Shown here: positions 44,114 to 53,407 of the stretch, piece after piece | Numbering within the stretch: position 1 is the first letter of the stretch | How the letters are laid out: each line of letters starts with the position of its first letter | Assembly: GCA_903926385.1 (NCBI GenBank) | Contig: CAIYIS010000002.1 | Span: forward strand, 1 to 64,000 | Reading direction: 5' to 3' | DNA from: an uncultured Bacteroidota bacterium | Lineage (GTDB): Bacteria; Bacteroidota; Bacteroidia; 2-12-FULL-35-15 | DNA: 64,000 bases | Made by a program: the position numbers and the translations under genes | The notes under the pieces: model-generated | The model's database searches: none | What the model was told of the DNA's origin: nothing | What the model saw: only the letters and a program-made list of their open reading frames with translations

Positions 44114-46369
44114 CTATTTTTTCTCGGCCGATGCAGAGATGCTGTATGGAGAGGCTATCTTTATTCCATTACCGGCTCCAACCATTCGCTTAATTTCATC
44201 TACTTCGGCTTTCAATTGACTGATGCTGTTTTTCTGGTCGTCAATCATTTTTTGCTGATCTTTTATTGCTTCCAAAAGTATTGGTGTTAAACGAGTATAG
44301 TCAACAGTTTTGTAACCTTTATTATCAGTAAACACAAGTTCAGGATACACTTTTTCTAAATCCTGTGCTATTACTCCAATTTGTTTTACATTGGTAAAGT
44401 CTTTTTCAGGAAACTCATCTTTTCTCCAGTAATAACTTACTCCGGAAAGTTTCATTACATTTTCGAGAGCACCGCTTAAACGAGTAATCTCTTTTTTATA
44501 CCTCACATCCGAACAAGCCAATACACCACAACTTGCTGTGACTGTTCCAGTAAATAATCCATTACCCACCACATTTAATTCTGCTGTTGGTGCAGCTGTG
44601 CCGATACCGACAAAAACTTTATCTGCACCGGTACCACCAAGTACCATGGCGTTACTAATATTAACAGTAGCATTTTTACCAATAGCGATAGAATTAGTGA
44701 GCACCCCACCGGCAATAGACCCATCCACACCTTGACCTGCTTGATACCCTAGATACACATTATAACTTCCGGTATAATTAGCAAATAAGGCATTAGAAGA
44801 ATTGGCCCCCGCGAAAGTTCCAATAGCTACGCTATTATTCCCTAGAGTATTTTTAAAAAGAGCTTGATATCCCATTGCTACATTTTGAATTCCCAGAGTA
44901 TTTGCATCTAAAGCCTGAGCTCCTATTCCAGTGTTATATGTACCACTAGTGTTCTGACGAATGGCTCTGTAACCAATACCAACGTTACCATTAGCTGAAC
45001 CAACATTTGTCCGCAAAGCTTCCTGCCCTATCCCCACGTTATAATTCCCGTTTGTATTTAATTGTAAGGCATTGTACCCAATAGCTATATTGATTCCTCC
45101 TGTAGTGTTTGTGGTAAGTGCATTGTAACCTAAACCAACATTGTATGTACCGTTGGTATTATTTACAAGTGCATTCGCTCCAACAGCTACATTGTATAAA
45201 CCAACTGTATTTTTCAGTAAAGTTGAATACCCCACAGCGGTATTGTAATAGCCCGTAGTATTAGTGTATAAAGCGGAATCGCCTACTGCAGTGTTAAAAG
45301 TTCCTGATGTATTTGAATAAAGGGCACTAGAACCAACAGCGGTATGTCCATTAGAATTGACATTGGTATATAAGGCATTATTTCCAACCGCTGTGTTGTT
45401 ATTCGCCCCCAAGATGGAAAACAATGCATTTGCCCCGTCCGCCAGATTGCCGCTACCCGTTACTCCTGCTGCATTTCCAAACAAAGCCTGATAACCATTG
45501 GCCACATTATTGCTTCCCGAAAGAACATTATAAGAAGAATTATAACCTACACTCGTATTATTATTTCCGGATACATTTCGGTATAAGGAAAAACCTCCGA
45601 TAGCCATATTATCGTAACCTGTTTGATTGGCCGACATAGACGAAACCCCTACTGCTGTATTATTGTTTCCCGTGGTATTTGCCTGTAGGGAATTAGCTCC
45701 TATAGAGGTCATGTTAAATGCAGTAGTATTTACCTGCAATGCTGCCGACCCTAAAGCGGTATTATTAAAACCGGTGGTATTAACAGCAAGTGAATTATAC
45801 CCCACAGCTGTATTATTGCTTGCGGCAGTAAGTGTCATCAAGGCTTTTGCCCCTAAGGCCGTATTGTTAGCACCCGAAGTGCGGGCTGCCAATGCACTGT
45901 TTCCAAACGATGCATTCATATCGGCAGGATCGAGCAAACCAATGTAACCACTGCTGTGATTGTTTACTCTAAACGACATGGCTATACTATCCAATGTTCC
46001 CAAAAAATTAGTGTTTGCCACAGTACCTGCATTACCTGTAATGGCCCAACCCGAAAGAGCAGCCGAACTAATGTAATTCCAAATAGGAACCACAGTTGTA
46101 CTGGTGTTGTAATAGAACCCCTGAGCACCATCAGTTTGATAAATAAGCAACCCCTGAGCGGCAGCAGGCAATGGATTGAGAGCTGTTTTTTGGGCTGATG
46201 TCATTCGCGGAATAAGGAGTCCTTTTTTAGTTCCCAATGCACTCACATCAATATCGAGCATAGAAGAATTATTAGGTGCTGCACCAGTGCTATTGATACC
46301 CACATTTTGTGCTTTTGCATCAATAATTAAAAAGGTGATTAGTAAAATCAGGATGTAATTTTTCATCAT
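44114..46369 (-). CDS. surface fibre with 17-residue repeats and C-terminal peptidase S74 (self-cleaving chaperone)
   Basis: A 751-residue secreted protein. Signal peptide (1-20); an N-terminal head (GINSTGAAPNNSSMLDIDVS, GLLIPRMTSAQKTAL); then about 20 repeats of 17 residues with the pattern NTxxGxNxAVGxxALxxN (about 150-560), as in YadA-head-like trimeric beta-helices; then the intramolecular chaperone S74 (about 630-735) with its autocleavage site in CSDVRYKKEI (between Ser and Asp) and IGVIAQDLEKVYPELV. S74 domains in phage tail spikes trim themselves after trimer folding; here the host is a Bacteroidota surface protein. The ATG overlaps the upstream gene stop by 4 nt. Confidence 0.86.
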   Translation of the reverse strand: MMKNYILILLITFLIIDAKAQNVGINSTGAAPNNSSMLDIDVSALGTKKGLLIPRMTSAQKTALNPLPAAAQGLLIYQTDGAQGFYYNTSTTVVPIWNYISSAALSGWAITGNAGTVANTNFLGTLDSIAMSFRVNNHSSGYIGLLDPADMNASFGNSALAARTSGANNTALGAKALMTLTAASNNTAVGYNSLAVNTTGFNNTALGSAALQVNTTAFNMTSIGANSLQANTTGNNNTAVGVSSMSANQTGYDNMAIGGFSLYRNVSGNNNTSVGYNSSYNVLSGSNNVANGYQALFGNAAGVTGSGNLADGANALFSILGANNNTAVGNNALYTNVNSNGHTAVGSSALYSNTSGTFNTAVGDSALYTNTTGYYNTAVGYSTLLKNTVGLYNVAVGANALVNNTNGTYNVGLGYNALTTNTTGGINIAIGYNALQLNTNGNYNVGIGQEALRTNVGSANGNVGIGYRAIRQNTSGTYNTGIGAQALDANTLGIQNVAMGYQALFKNTLGNNSVAIGTFAGANSSNALFANYTGSYNVYLGYQAGQGVDGSIAGGVLTNSIAIGKNATVNISNAMVLGGTGADKVFVGIGTAAPTAELNVVGNGLFTGTVTASCGVLACSDVRYKKEITRLSGALENVMKLSGVSYYWRKDEFPEKDFTNVKQIGVIAQDLEKVYPELVFTDNKGYKTVDYTRLTPILLEAIKDQQKMIDDQKNSISQLKAEVDEIKRMVGAGNGIKIASPYSISASAEKK

Positions 46370-47637
46370 CGGGCTATTATTATTTTTTGGTTGTAGTTGG
46401 TTGTACTGCTTTCTGCTCTGAAAATATAAATGGCATTATCCAGTTCGTCTACCGGAAATGTTAATAACTGAGTTCCGCTTCCGGCAATGTATTCGCCAGT
46501 AAGCACCACTTTTCCCTGAATATCGTATAACTTATACGTTACTTTATCGTCAGCTGAAAAGTGAGAAAGCACATTGAGTGTACTGTTCGAATAAAATGCA
46601 GATAACGTATTGGCCGGACTGTTGCACGGCTGATGATACAGCACTCCGCTTATGTCGGCTCCCCCGTCCAGATTATTTGTTTTCAAACGATAATACAACG
46701 AATTGGTTTCGGTTTCCTGATAAGTGTAAACATAATTAGTAGTGGTGCTTTGGTTAGATGGAGCAGCCTCGTAAATGGTTGTCCAGGTATTCATATCATC
46801 ACTTTTTTGTAATTCTATTGTCGAAACATTGGTTTCGGAAGCATCGGTCCATTTTATTTCTGTTTGTGTTCCTTTACAAGTGGCTGTAAAACTTACCAGC
46901 TCTATAGGCAAAGGAGCAACGGTAGCCGAAAGTATATAAGGAGAGCTAACTCCCAATCCCACTTCGTTCATCACCACACCTGTAACAGTGGCTGTACCTG
47001 CCACCACACCCGGACCTGTTCCGGTGGCTGTAAGCCATGCAGTAGAGGGGATATCCCATTCCTGTCCGCTAAACGGACCGGCAGGATAAGCAGTAGTGTT
47101 TTCTACTCCCCGATAAGTAAAATCGGCTGTGCCGCTAACTGTAGTGAGCGATATTAATTGCCACCAGCGGTCTATAACAGAGTTAACGGCTGTAGCTCCT
47201 CCCAAACCTGTCATAGCGGTTACAGTGTTGGCATAAGCCAGATTGGTATTGGGGCTTGCCCAGGTAGACATATCTATGGCTCCTGCGTTATTAACTACTC
47301 CAACTAGGGTTTTATGAACGGTAACCGGCAAATAATCGGTATTACTGAATCCAAAAGGAAATACATATGCAGTGGGTGCTGCCACATGGGCTGTTATCCA
47401 ACGCACATAGCTACCTTCGCTTTCCGAAATTATAGCTCCTGTGGTGCGGGTTATGGCTGCCGGAGTTCCGTTATTTACTACCAGATAAACAGGAGATGCC
47501 CATGTGCCTCCGCTTACATTTATATACGCTCCGTTAATTACAAGCGCATTATTCTGTGCTTGCACTATAGCCCCATTACCTACTAACAAAAGCAAAGCAA
47601 GGAATTTTCTGAAAGAAGATGCAAATTTTTTAAACAT
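46366..47637 (-). CDS. secreted protein with T9SS type A sorting domain
   Basis: Signal peptide (1-27), a beta-rich repeat-free region of about 240 residues (INVSGGTWASPVYLVV ... ) and a fibronectin-like module around PIELVSFTATCKGTQTEIKW, then a T9SS type A tail (VTYKLYDIQGKVVLTGEYI ... NAIYIFRAE). The PIELVSFTA motif is typical of T9SS cargo of Bacteroidota. First gene of the pair with the S74 fibre; both likely surface-displayed. No catalytic motif seen. Confidence 0.8.
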   Translation of the reverse strand: MFKKFASSFRKFLALLLLVGNGAIVQAQNNALVINGAYINVSGGTWASPVYLVVNNGTPAAITRTTGAIISESEGSYVRWITAHVAAPTAYVFPFGFSNTDYLPVTVHKTLVGVVNNAGAIDMSTWASPNTNLAYANTVTAMTGLGGATAVNSVIDRWWQLISLTTVSGTADFTYRGVENTTAYPAGPFSGQEWDIPSTAWLTATGTGPGVVAGTATVTGVVMNEVGLGVSSPYILSATVAPLPIELVSFTATCKGTQTEIKWTDASETNVSTIELQKSDDMNTWTTIYEAAPSNQSTTTNYVYTYQETETNSLYYRLKTNNLDGGADISGVLYHQPCNSPANTLSAFYSNSTLNVLSHFSADDKVTYKLYDIQGKVVLTGEYIAGSGTQLLTFPVDELDNAIYIFRAESSTTNYNQKIIIAR

Positions 47638-47918
47638 TTTATTCCATTTGATTGCGCTAAAGTAATAATATTTGCATTAACTCACAAATTTTAATGACAT
47701 AAGTATGCTAATTAGGGATGGAAGTACTGTAATCTGGTTTGAATGATAAAATAAGTTGAGAATTGAACATGGAAGCGGTTATTTTTATTGCCTAATTTAT
47801 TCCTCTCTCAAAGTTTGAGTTTGTGTTTTTGTTGAATAAGGGAAATTAATTTTACTCTTTTACGAATCGAAAAATAGTTGAAACAGCTTTTTTGCTGGTT
47901 TCTGTCTTTTGGAAAATT

Positions 47919-47936
47919 ATACATATATATATGTAT
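47919..47936. repeat. 18-bp AT-rich palindrome upstream of array D
   Basis: ATACATATATATATGTAT, identical to 656-673 in front of array B; the shared block is 22 bp long including AATT before it. It begins 177 bp before array D. Confidence 0.5.
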
Positions 47937-48095
47937 GATTTTTAAAACAGATGGTTTTTGGGAGAAGTATCATGTTTACTTGCTGCTGTTACTTAAAAAC
48001 TAGATTTAGAACCCCTTCGGGTGCAATTGCCGAATTTATTTATTACTTAAAGTATGTTTTTACCCTCATTTTTCTCCAAAAGGTGGCACTTTGCT

Positions 48096-48347
48096 TCCGT
48101 GTTGAAGCGCGGTTGTATAAAACTCAAGCACGGTATTACCTTATTCGTGTGCGGTACTACCGTATTCAAGTACGTTGCTACCGTATTCAAGTGCGGTACT
48201 ACCGTATCCTAGTACGGTACTACCGTATTCAAGTGCGGTACTACCGTATTCAAGTTTGGTATTACCGTATTCAAGTGCGGTAATACCATATTCAAGCGCG
48301 GTATTACCGCACTCGAGTTTGATTGTACTGTACAGGAGTAAAGAAGC
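48096..48347. repeat. tandem array D: 12 units of 21 bp
   Basis: Units start at 48096, 48117, 48138, 48159 and each 21 bp to 48327. The consensus contains ACCGTATTCAAGTGCGGTACT; the unit junction CGGTA-C-TACCG is a dyad. The first and last two units are degenerate but keep the 21-bp step exactly. Confidence 0.9.
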
Positions 48348-48549
48348 AAAGTGACAACTTTTTGTTGATTTTTGTCTTTTTATAAGTCTTGTTTAAACTT
48401 ATTTTCAGACAAAAAATTTACGAAAAACGCTTTTCACCCTCCTTTTTCCTGGATTTTAGGGTCTGAAAACTTAATATCGAGCCACCTTTTTCGTTTTATG
48501 ATTTTATACAGTTAATGGTGATGATTACATCTAATACAAGCTAAAGAAT

Positions 48550-48654
48550 GATTCGGGGAGTTGGTAAAATGATTCGGGTAGTTGGTAAAATGATTCGGGT
48601 AGTTGGTAAAATGGTTCCGGGAGTTGGTAACATGATTCGAGGGAGTTGAATATT
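48550..48654. repeat. tandem array E: 5 units of 21 bp abutting a promoter
   Basis: Units start at 48550, 48571, 48592, 48613 and 48634, with core GATTCGGGTAGTTGGTAAAA. The last unit supplies a TTG (48646-48648) 16 bp upstream of the -7 element TATCTTTG (48665-48672), so the array overlaps the promoter of the pseudogene at 48679. Confidence 0.88.
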
Positions 48655-48664
48655 GTAAAATAAG

Positions 48665-48672
48665 TATCTTTG
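48665..48672 (+). promoter_or_regulatory. -7 promoter element (TATCTTTG), near-leaderless
   Basis: Exact TAnnTTTG match. Only 6 nt separate it from ATG 48679, so the transcript would be leaderless or nearly so. Array E lies directly upstream. Confidence 0.6.
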
Positions 48673-48678
48673 TAATCA

Positions 48679-49640
48679 ATGAAAATTATTTGCAAGCATT
48701 TTTTAATTGTACTTATCCTCACCCCTCTCCTTTGGAGAGGGGTGAGGCTTATGCGCAAACCAACCTCGTTCCAAATCCTAGTTTCGAGGTTTTTACAAAT
48801 TGCCCAATGAGCAATAGCCAAATATATTATTCTCCACCATGGTACACACCTACATGGGGGAGCCCTGATTATTTTAATGCCTGTGCCCCTGTGTATAATT
48901 TTTCAGTACCAATGAGCTTTTCAGGTAATCAACCAGCAAGAACCGGAGTTGCTTATGCTGGGTTATTTTTATATAACTATTCAATAGGTGCAAATTATGA
49001 TTTTAGAGAATATTTACAAGTTCAATTAACCGACAGTTTAATTCAAGATAGGAAATATTGAGTTAGCTTTTACGTTAATTACGCAGTTTCACCTTATGAA
49101 AATTATAATAATGTAGCAATAACAGAAATAGGGCTATATCTTTCTAATGATACTTTTTTTTATGCTAATCAATTTCCAGTGCCTTATACCCCTCAAATAG
49201 TTTCCCCTCCAAATGTTTTTATAAATGATACGTTAAACTGGACATTAATTTCGGGAGATTATATTGCTCATGGTGGTGAAAAGTATATTACCATTGGTAA
49301 TTTTAAACCATATGGGATGACAGATACCTTGCAGGTAATTCATCATAATAATTACTCGGCTGCCTATTATTTCATAGACGATGTGAGTGTGGTAGATTGT
49401 ACAACTGTGGGGGTGGAGGTTTACCCTAACCCGGCAACAAACCAACTAACCTTACAACTTAAGAATAACAAGCAAAAAAACATGCTTGAAATAAAGGATA
49501 TGCTATGGCAAACAGTATATAACGAAACAATGCTAACACCCATCATTACCTTAGACATAAGCACCTACCCAAGCGGTGTATATTTTATATCTATAAGAGA
49601 TGAGAAAAAAATAATAAACAGGAAGTTTATTAAAGAGTAA
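48679..49640 (+). pseudogene. broken T9SS type A cargo protein gene with a palindromic element in the signal-peptide region
   Basis: The promoter and ATG 48679 lead into a good signal sequence (MKIICKHFLIVLIL), but the mature part (AYAQTNLVPNPSFEVFTNC ...) lies in a different frame. A perfect GC-rich palindrome (48717-48747), flanked by CTTAT direct repeats (48712-48716, 48748-48752), sits at the frame switch. Further on, an in-frame TGA (49059-49061, after QDRKY) splits the frame; reading continues with VSFYVNYAVSPYENYN and ends in a T9SS type A tail (VEVYPNPATNQLTLQL ... PSGVYFISI). The intact ancestor would be about 320 residues of the NLVPNPSFE/CP...family. Sequencing error cannot be excluded for the TGA. 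Confidence 0.75.
48717..48747. repeat. perfect 31-bp GC-rich palindromic element inside a gene, with 5-bp direct repeats
   Basis: CCTCACCCCTCTCC (48717-48730) and GGAGAGGGGTGAGG (48734-48747) are perfect 14-bp arms around TTT. CTTAT on each side looks like a target-site duplication. This is the best-preserved member of the family listed at 69, 586, 3407 and 35826. Confidence 0.8.
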
Positions 49641-49648
49641 ACCCCAAT

Positions 49649-51418
49649 TTAACTCGCCTTATAAATCTTTTCAACCAACTCCTTGTTGGCATTCATTATT
49701 ATTTTTCGTTTTAATGAAAGTTTAGGAGTCATTTCGTTTTTATCTATTGTCCATTCCCGAGGCATTAACTCAGGTCGTTTTATGGTTTCGTAATGTGCCA
49801 GGTCTTTGTTAACGGCTTCCACCTCCTGCACAATGCGAGCCTTTATACTCGGATTTTTAATAATGTCGGCATCGGTATTATAAACGATGTTGTGCAATTT
49901 GCAATACTCTTTTAAATAAGCAAAAGCCGGAACTATTAAAGCAGATGCATATTTTTGGTTCTCGCCAATTACCATCACTTGTTCTATAAAAGGAGATTCT
50001 TTTAGTTTGTTTTCTATCATTACCGGGGCTATATATTTTCCTCCCGAAGTTTTAAATATTTCTTTTTTTCTATCTGTAATTCTTAAAAAACGATTCTCAA
50101 CCATTTCGCCAATATCACCCGTATGAAAGTAACCATCTTTATCAATAGCTTCCTCGGTTGCATCAGGGCGGTTGTAATAACCCATCATTACATTTGGCCC
50201 TTTTACCAGTATTTCTCCGTCTTCGGCAAACTTCACTTCCACTTTATCTATTATAGTTCCCACCGTACCAAAGCGAATACCATCGGGCAAAAAATTATTT
50301 ACGGCTACCACTGGTGATGTTTCTGTTAGCCCATATCCTTCTAAACACACAATACGGGCTGCATTGAACACTCTTGCCAACCGGGGTTGCAAGGCAGCTC
50401 CTCCCGAAACCACTGCCACCACATTACCTCCCAAAGCTTCTCTCCATTTATCAAATACCAGTTTATTCGCAAATTTCAATTGATACTCATACCACCATCC
50501 GTTAGCACCTTTCAACTCATATCGCAATCCTAAGTTTAACGCCCAGTAAAATATTTTCTTTTTTGTCCACGATAGGTTGGTGGCACTGGCTATAATTTTA
50601 TCGTATATTTTTTCGAGCAAACGAGGCACTGTAGAAAACACCTGAGGTTTGACTTCCTTCAAATTTGGCCCAATAAGATCCATGCTTTCGGCATAATAAA
50701 TGGAAATACCACGAAACATATAAAGAGTTGTAAGCATGCGTTCGTACACATGGTTTAATGGCAAAAAGCTCAATGCTCTCCACTCACTCTGAAACGGACA
50801 CAAGGTTTGTGAAGCAAGGGAATTACTGATTAAATTATCGTGGGAAAGCATTACTCCTTTTGGATTTCCAGTAGTTCCCGAAGTGTAAAGAATGGTTAAT
50901 AAATCGCTCGCTTTTATTCCGTTTTTAATTATTTCTATTTCATTTACTCTCGGGTTTTGTTTTCCGTCTTCCAATATCTCTGACCAATGTCGGGCTCCAT
51001 CAACTTTATTAAAAGTATAAATATCTTTCACCTGACATCCTGCGGCAACAACACCTTTCACTTTTGCATACAAATCAGCACTCGAAACAAAAACATATTT
51101 TATTTGAGCATCGTTCAGAATAAAAGCTAAATCGCTTTCACTAATAGTTGGATAAATAGGCACACTCACACCTCCCGATTGCTGAATGGCGTAGTCGGTA
51201 AAGTTCCATTCGGGACGATTGTTAGCAATAATGGCAATTTTATCTCCTCGCTGAAAACCCAAATTGAATAAACCATAACTCATATAATTTACAGAGTCGA
51301 CAAATTTTTGAGTGGAATATTCTGTCCACACACCATTTTCTTTTGCTACTAAAGCATTCGATTTATTATATTTTTCCAGCAATTGAGGAAGAATATCAAA
51401 CACACGTGTTACATTCAT
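49649..51418 (-). CDS. fadD: long-chain fatty acid--CoA ligase (AMP-forming)
   Basis: Activates fatty acids to acyl-CoA, feeding the beta-oxidation enzymes at 35863-43104. 589 residues; P-loop LLTILYTSGTTGNPKGVMLS, motif GYGLTETSPVVAVN, the Asp in GYFHTGDIGEMVE and the hinge RITDRKKEIFKTSGGKYIAP are all present. This resembles the long-chain FACS group with YEPT-like substitutions rather than acetyl-CoA synthetase. No neighbour shares its direction within 1.5 kb. Confidence 0.93.
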   Translation of the reverse strand: MNVTRVFDILPQLLEKYNKSNALVAKENGVWTEYSTQKFVDSVNYMSYGLFNLGFQRGDKIAIIANNRPEWNFTDYAIQQSGGVSVPIYPTISESDLAFILNDAQIKYVFVSSADLYAKVKGVVAAGCQVKDIYTFNKVDGARHWSEILEDGKQNPRVNEIEIIKNGIKASDLLTILYTSGTTGNPKGVMLSHDNLISNSLASQTLCPFQSEWRALSFLPLNHVYERMLTTLYMFRGISIYYAESMDLIGPNLKEVKPQVFSTVPRLLEKIYDKIIASATNLSWTKKKIFYWALNLGLRYELKGANGWWYEYQLKFANKLVFDKWREALGGNVVAVVSGGAALQPRLARVFNAARIVCLEGYGLTETSPVVAVNNFLPDGIRFGTVGTIIDKVEVKFAEDGEILVKGPNVMMGYYNRPDATEEAIDKDGYFHTGDIGEMVENRFLRITDRKKEIFKTSGGKYIAPVMIENKLKESPFIEQVMVIGENQKYASALIVPAFAYLKEYCKLHNIVYNTDADIIKNPSIKARIVQEVEAVNKDLAHYETIKRPELMPREWTIDKNEMTPKLSLKRKIIMNANKELVEKIYKAS

Positions 51419-51571
51419 TCGTTTACAGGTTTATTCGTTCAAGAGTCTTTGTTTGTATTTTATATCAGATTTGCCATTAAATATTCAACTATTCAAAACG
51501 ACAAATTGATACCTTTACGAATTCAAAAATAAATTATTTTTTTGATTTAATGGTTTTATTCTTTTTAATAA

Positions 51572-52573
51572 ATGACAACACAATTAACAAAAAGCATTTC
51601 TATTGACTTTCCAATAATAATGGCTCCCATGTTTTTGGTAAGCAATGAAGCTATGGTAATAGCAGGAATGAACAGTGGAATAGCGGGCACTTTCCCAACG
51701 CTAAACTACAGAAAAGAGGGGGAACTTGAACTTGTACTTGACAATTTGAATGAGGAAAAGAAACGATTAAAAGTAAACGGAACGTATGGTGTAAATTTGA
51801 TTGTTCAAAAAACTAATATTCTTTACGAAAAACATTTAAAAATTTGTGTGGAGAAAAAGGTTCCTTTTTATATCACTTCATTGGGTAGCCCCAAAACAGT
51901 AATAGAACAAGCACACGGTTACGGAGCAAAGGTTTTTTGCGATGTGACCAATATAGCTCATGCCCAAAAGTGTTTTGACTTGGGTTGTGACGGATTTATT
52001 GCTGTAGGGCAAGGAGCAGGAGGGCATGCCGGGCCTTATACATTGCAAGTGCTTATTCCATCGTTGCACAGACATTTCCCAAACACACCGGTAATCGCAG
52101 CGGGCGGTATTGCCACCGGCTCCGGAATACTATCTATGCTAACCATTGGTGCAGCCGGAGTTTCGGTAGGCACCCGATTTATTGCTTGTACCGAAGCAGG
52201 TGTAAGCAATGAATATAAAAATGCAATAGTATCATCAGGCATGAACGACATTGTAATGACTGATAAAATTTCGGGAACGCCATCAACTGTTATTAATACT
52301 GCCTTTGCAAAAAAAATAGGATACAAACAGAACTGGTTGGAAAGAGCATTATCTACTAATTCCAGAACCAAGAAATTATTCAAAATGTGGGTACAATTAA
52401 GTGGTATGAAAAAACTGGAGGCAGCTATTCATCCTGGTAATTACAACACCCTTTGGATAGCGGGGCAAAGTGTGGAACTCATTAACGAAATTGCTCCGTG
52501 CAAAGATATTATAGAACGAATGAAAGCAGAGACCATTGAAGCGTATAAAGAATTGGGGAAAACAATTGGCTAA
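51572..52573 (+). CDS. nitronate monooxygenase / FabK-like FMN enzyme
   Basis: TIM-barrel flavoprotein of the NMO/2-nitropropane dioxygenase and FabK family, 333 residues. The FMN/phosphate motif GIATGSGILSMLTIGAAGVSVGTRF is complete, as is GCDGFIAVGQGAGGHAGP, with the catalytic His in the GAGGHAG loop as in NMO. It could act on nitronates or, as in some family members, as an enoyl reductase; the GGHAG motif favours NMO. Single gene between the acyl-CoA ligase and the polysaccharide cluster. Confidence 0.85.
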   Translation: MTTQLTKSISIDFPIIMAPMFLVSNEAMVIAGMNSGIAGTFPTLNYRKEGELELVLDNLNEEKKRLKVNGTYGVNLIVQKTNILYEKHLKICVEKKVPFYITSLGSPKTVIEQAHGYGAKVFCDVTNIAHAQKCFDLGCDGFIAVGQGAGGHAGPYTLQVLIPSLHRHFPNTPVIAAGGIATGSGILSMLTIGAAGVSVGTRFIACTEAGVSNEYKNAIVSSGMNDIVMTDKISGTPSTVINTAFAKKIGYKQNWLERALSTNSRTKKLFKMWVQLSGMKKLEAAIHPGNYNTLWIAGQSVELINEIAPCKDIIERMKAETIEAYKELGKTIG

Positions 52574-52635
52574 GTATCGAAAGGTGGAATTATTCCCCTC
52601 CGCAAATGAAATCAAAAATGTAAGCCAAAAAATTT

Positions 52636-52643
52636 TACTTTTG
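52636..52643 (+). promoter_or_regulatory. -7 promoter element (TACTTTTG), 8 nt before the methyltransferase start
   Basis: Exact TAnnTTTG match; the expected start of transcription coincides with or just precedes ATG 52652. No -33 TTG is clear. Confidence 0.55.
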
Positions 52644-52651
52644 CGCCTCAA

Positions 52652-53389
52652 ATGAAAAACGCAGCCAAACTTTTTCTTCATAAATTACTTGGGTTCAAAA
52701 ACTATTTATTTGTTTTTTCGCTCTATAAAATTTATACACTAAAGAGTGATAAAAACGAAAAAGATTTTTTTCAGTTCCTTCGGTTAATTCCCGAAAACAC
52801 CACTGTGCTCGATATTGGAGCAAACATAGGAATTATGACTGTACACCTTGCAAAGTCGATAAAGAATGTTTCGGTTTTTAGTTTCGAACCCATGCCCAAT
52901 AATATTAGTGCATTTAACCGCATAATTAAATACTTTAAGTTGACAAATGTCCGACTTTTTGAAATTGCATTAGGTAATTCAGAAGGTGAAGCAGAAATGG
53001 TAATGCCTGTAATCTCTAATGTAAGAATGCAGGGATTGAGCCATGTGCTTCACGACTCCATACCGGAATTCAATGAAGGAGAAAAATTCAAAGTTCCGCT
53101 ACGAATGCTGGATAACATGGAAGAAATAATAAATGTCAAACAACGCATCAGTGCAATAAAAATAGATGTTGAAAATTTCGAATTCTTTGTTTTAGAAGGT
53201 GCACAAAATACCATTCGAAAACATCAACCCATCGTTTATGCCGAATTATGGGAAAACGAAAATCGCGACAATTGTTTTGCTCTGTTCAACAGTCTAAACT
53301 ATCGAACATTTGTGGTGATAAACCACACCACAGTTGAATTTAACCGTGCGATTCACAAAACCCAAAACTTTATCTTCCTGCCAAATTAA
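52652..53389 (+). CDS. FkbM-family SAM-dependent methyltransferase
   Basis: A 245-residue class I methyltransferase. SAM motif I is TVLDIGANIGIMTVHLAKSI (about residues 50-69); VFSFEPMPNNISAFNRII is motif II; ISAIKIDVENFEFFVLEGA is the family signature. In polysaccharide clusters FkbM proteins usually O-methylate a sugar; here it starts the cluster, just before the flippase gene. Confidence 0.88.
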   Translation: MKNAAKLFLHKLLGFKNYLFVFSLYKIYTLKSDKNEKDFFQFLRLIPENTTVLDIGANIGIMTVHLAKSIKNVSVFSFEPMPNNISAFNRIIKYFKLTNVRLFEIALGNSEGEAEMVMPVISNVRMQGLSHVLHDSIPEFNEGEKFKVPLRMLDNMEEIINVKQRISAIKIDVENFEFFVLEGAQNTIRKHQPIVYAELWENENRDNCFALFNSLNYRTFVVINHTTVEFNRAIHKTQNFIFLPN

Positions 53390-53395
53390 TTTCAG

Positions 53396-53403
53396 TACTT
53401 TTG
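53396..53403 (+). promoter_or_regulatory. -7 promoter element (TACTTTTG), 4 nt before the flippase start
   Basis: Exact TAnnTTTG match immediately before ATG 53408, inside the gap after the methyltransferase stop. If used, it would make a leaderless transcript. Confidence 0.5.
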
Positions 53404-53407
53404 CCCG

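Larger units (their letters stand above)
47638..48678. other. gene-free gap with AT palindrome and arrays D and E
   Basis: Between 47638 and 48678 there is no credible gene. Features are the AT-rich palindrome (47919-47936), array D (48096-48347), array E (48550-48654) and the promoter at 48665. A stretch at 48006-48025 (GAACCCCTTCGGGTGC) and the rest show nothing I recognise. Confidence 0.7.

Noticed and set aside
47951-48283. 110-codon frame over array D
   Set aside because: Repeat artefact as above, beginning in non-coding sequence with no start signal.
49059-49061. TGA as a recoded codon (selenocysteine or other) in the broken T9SS gene
   Set aside because: No SECIS-like structure was evident, the protein family needs no selenocysteine, and a second lesion exists in the same gene.
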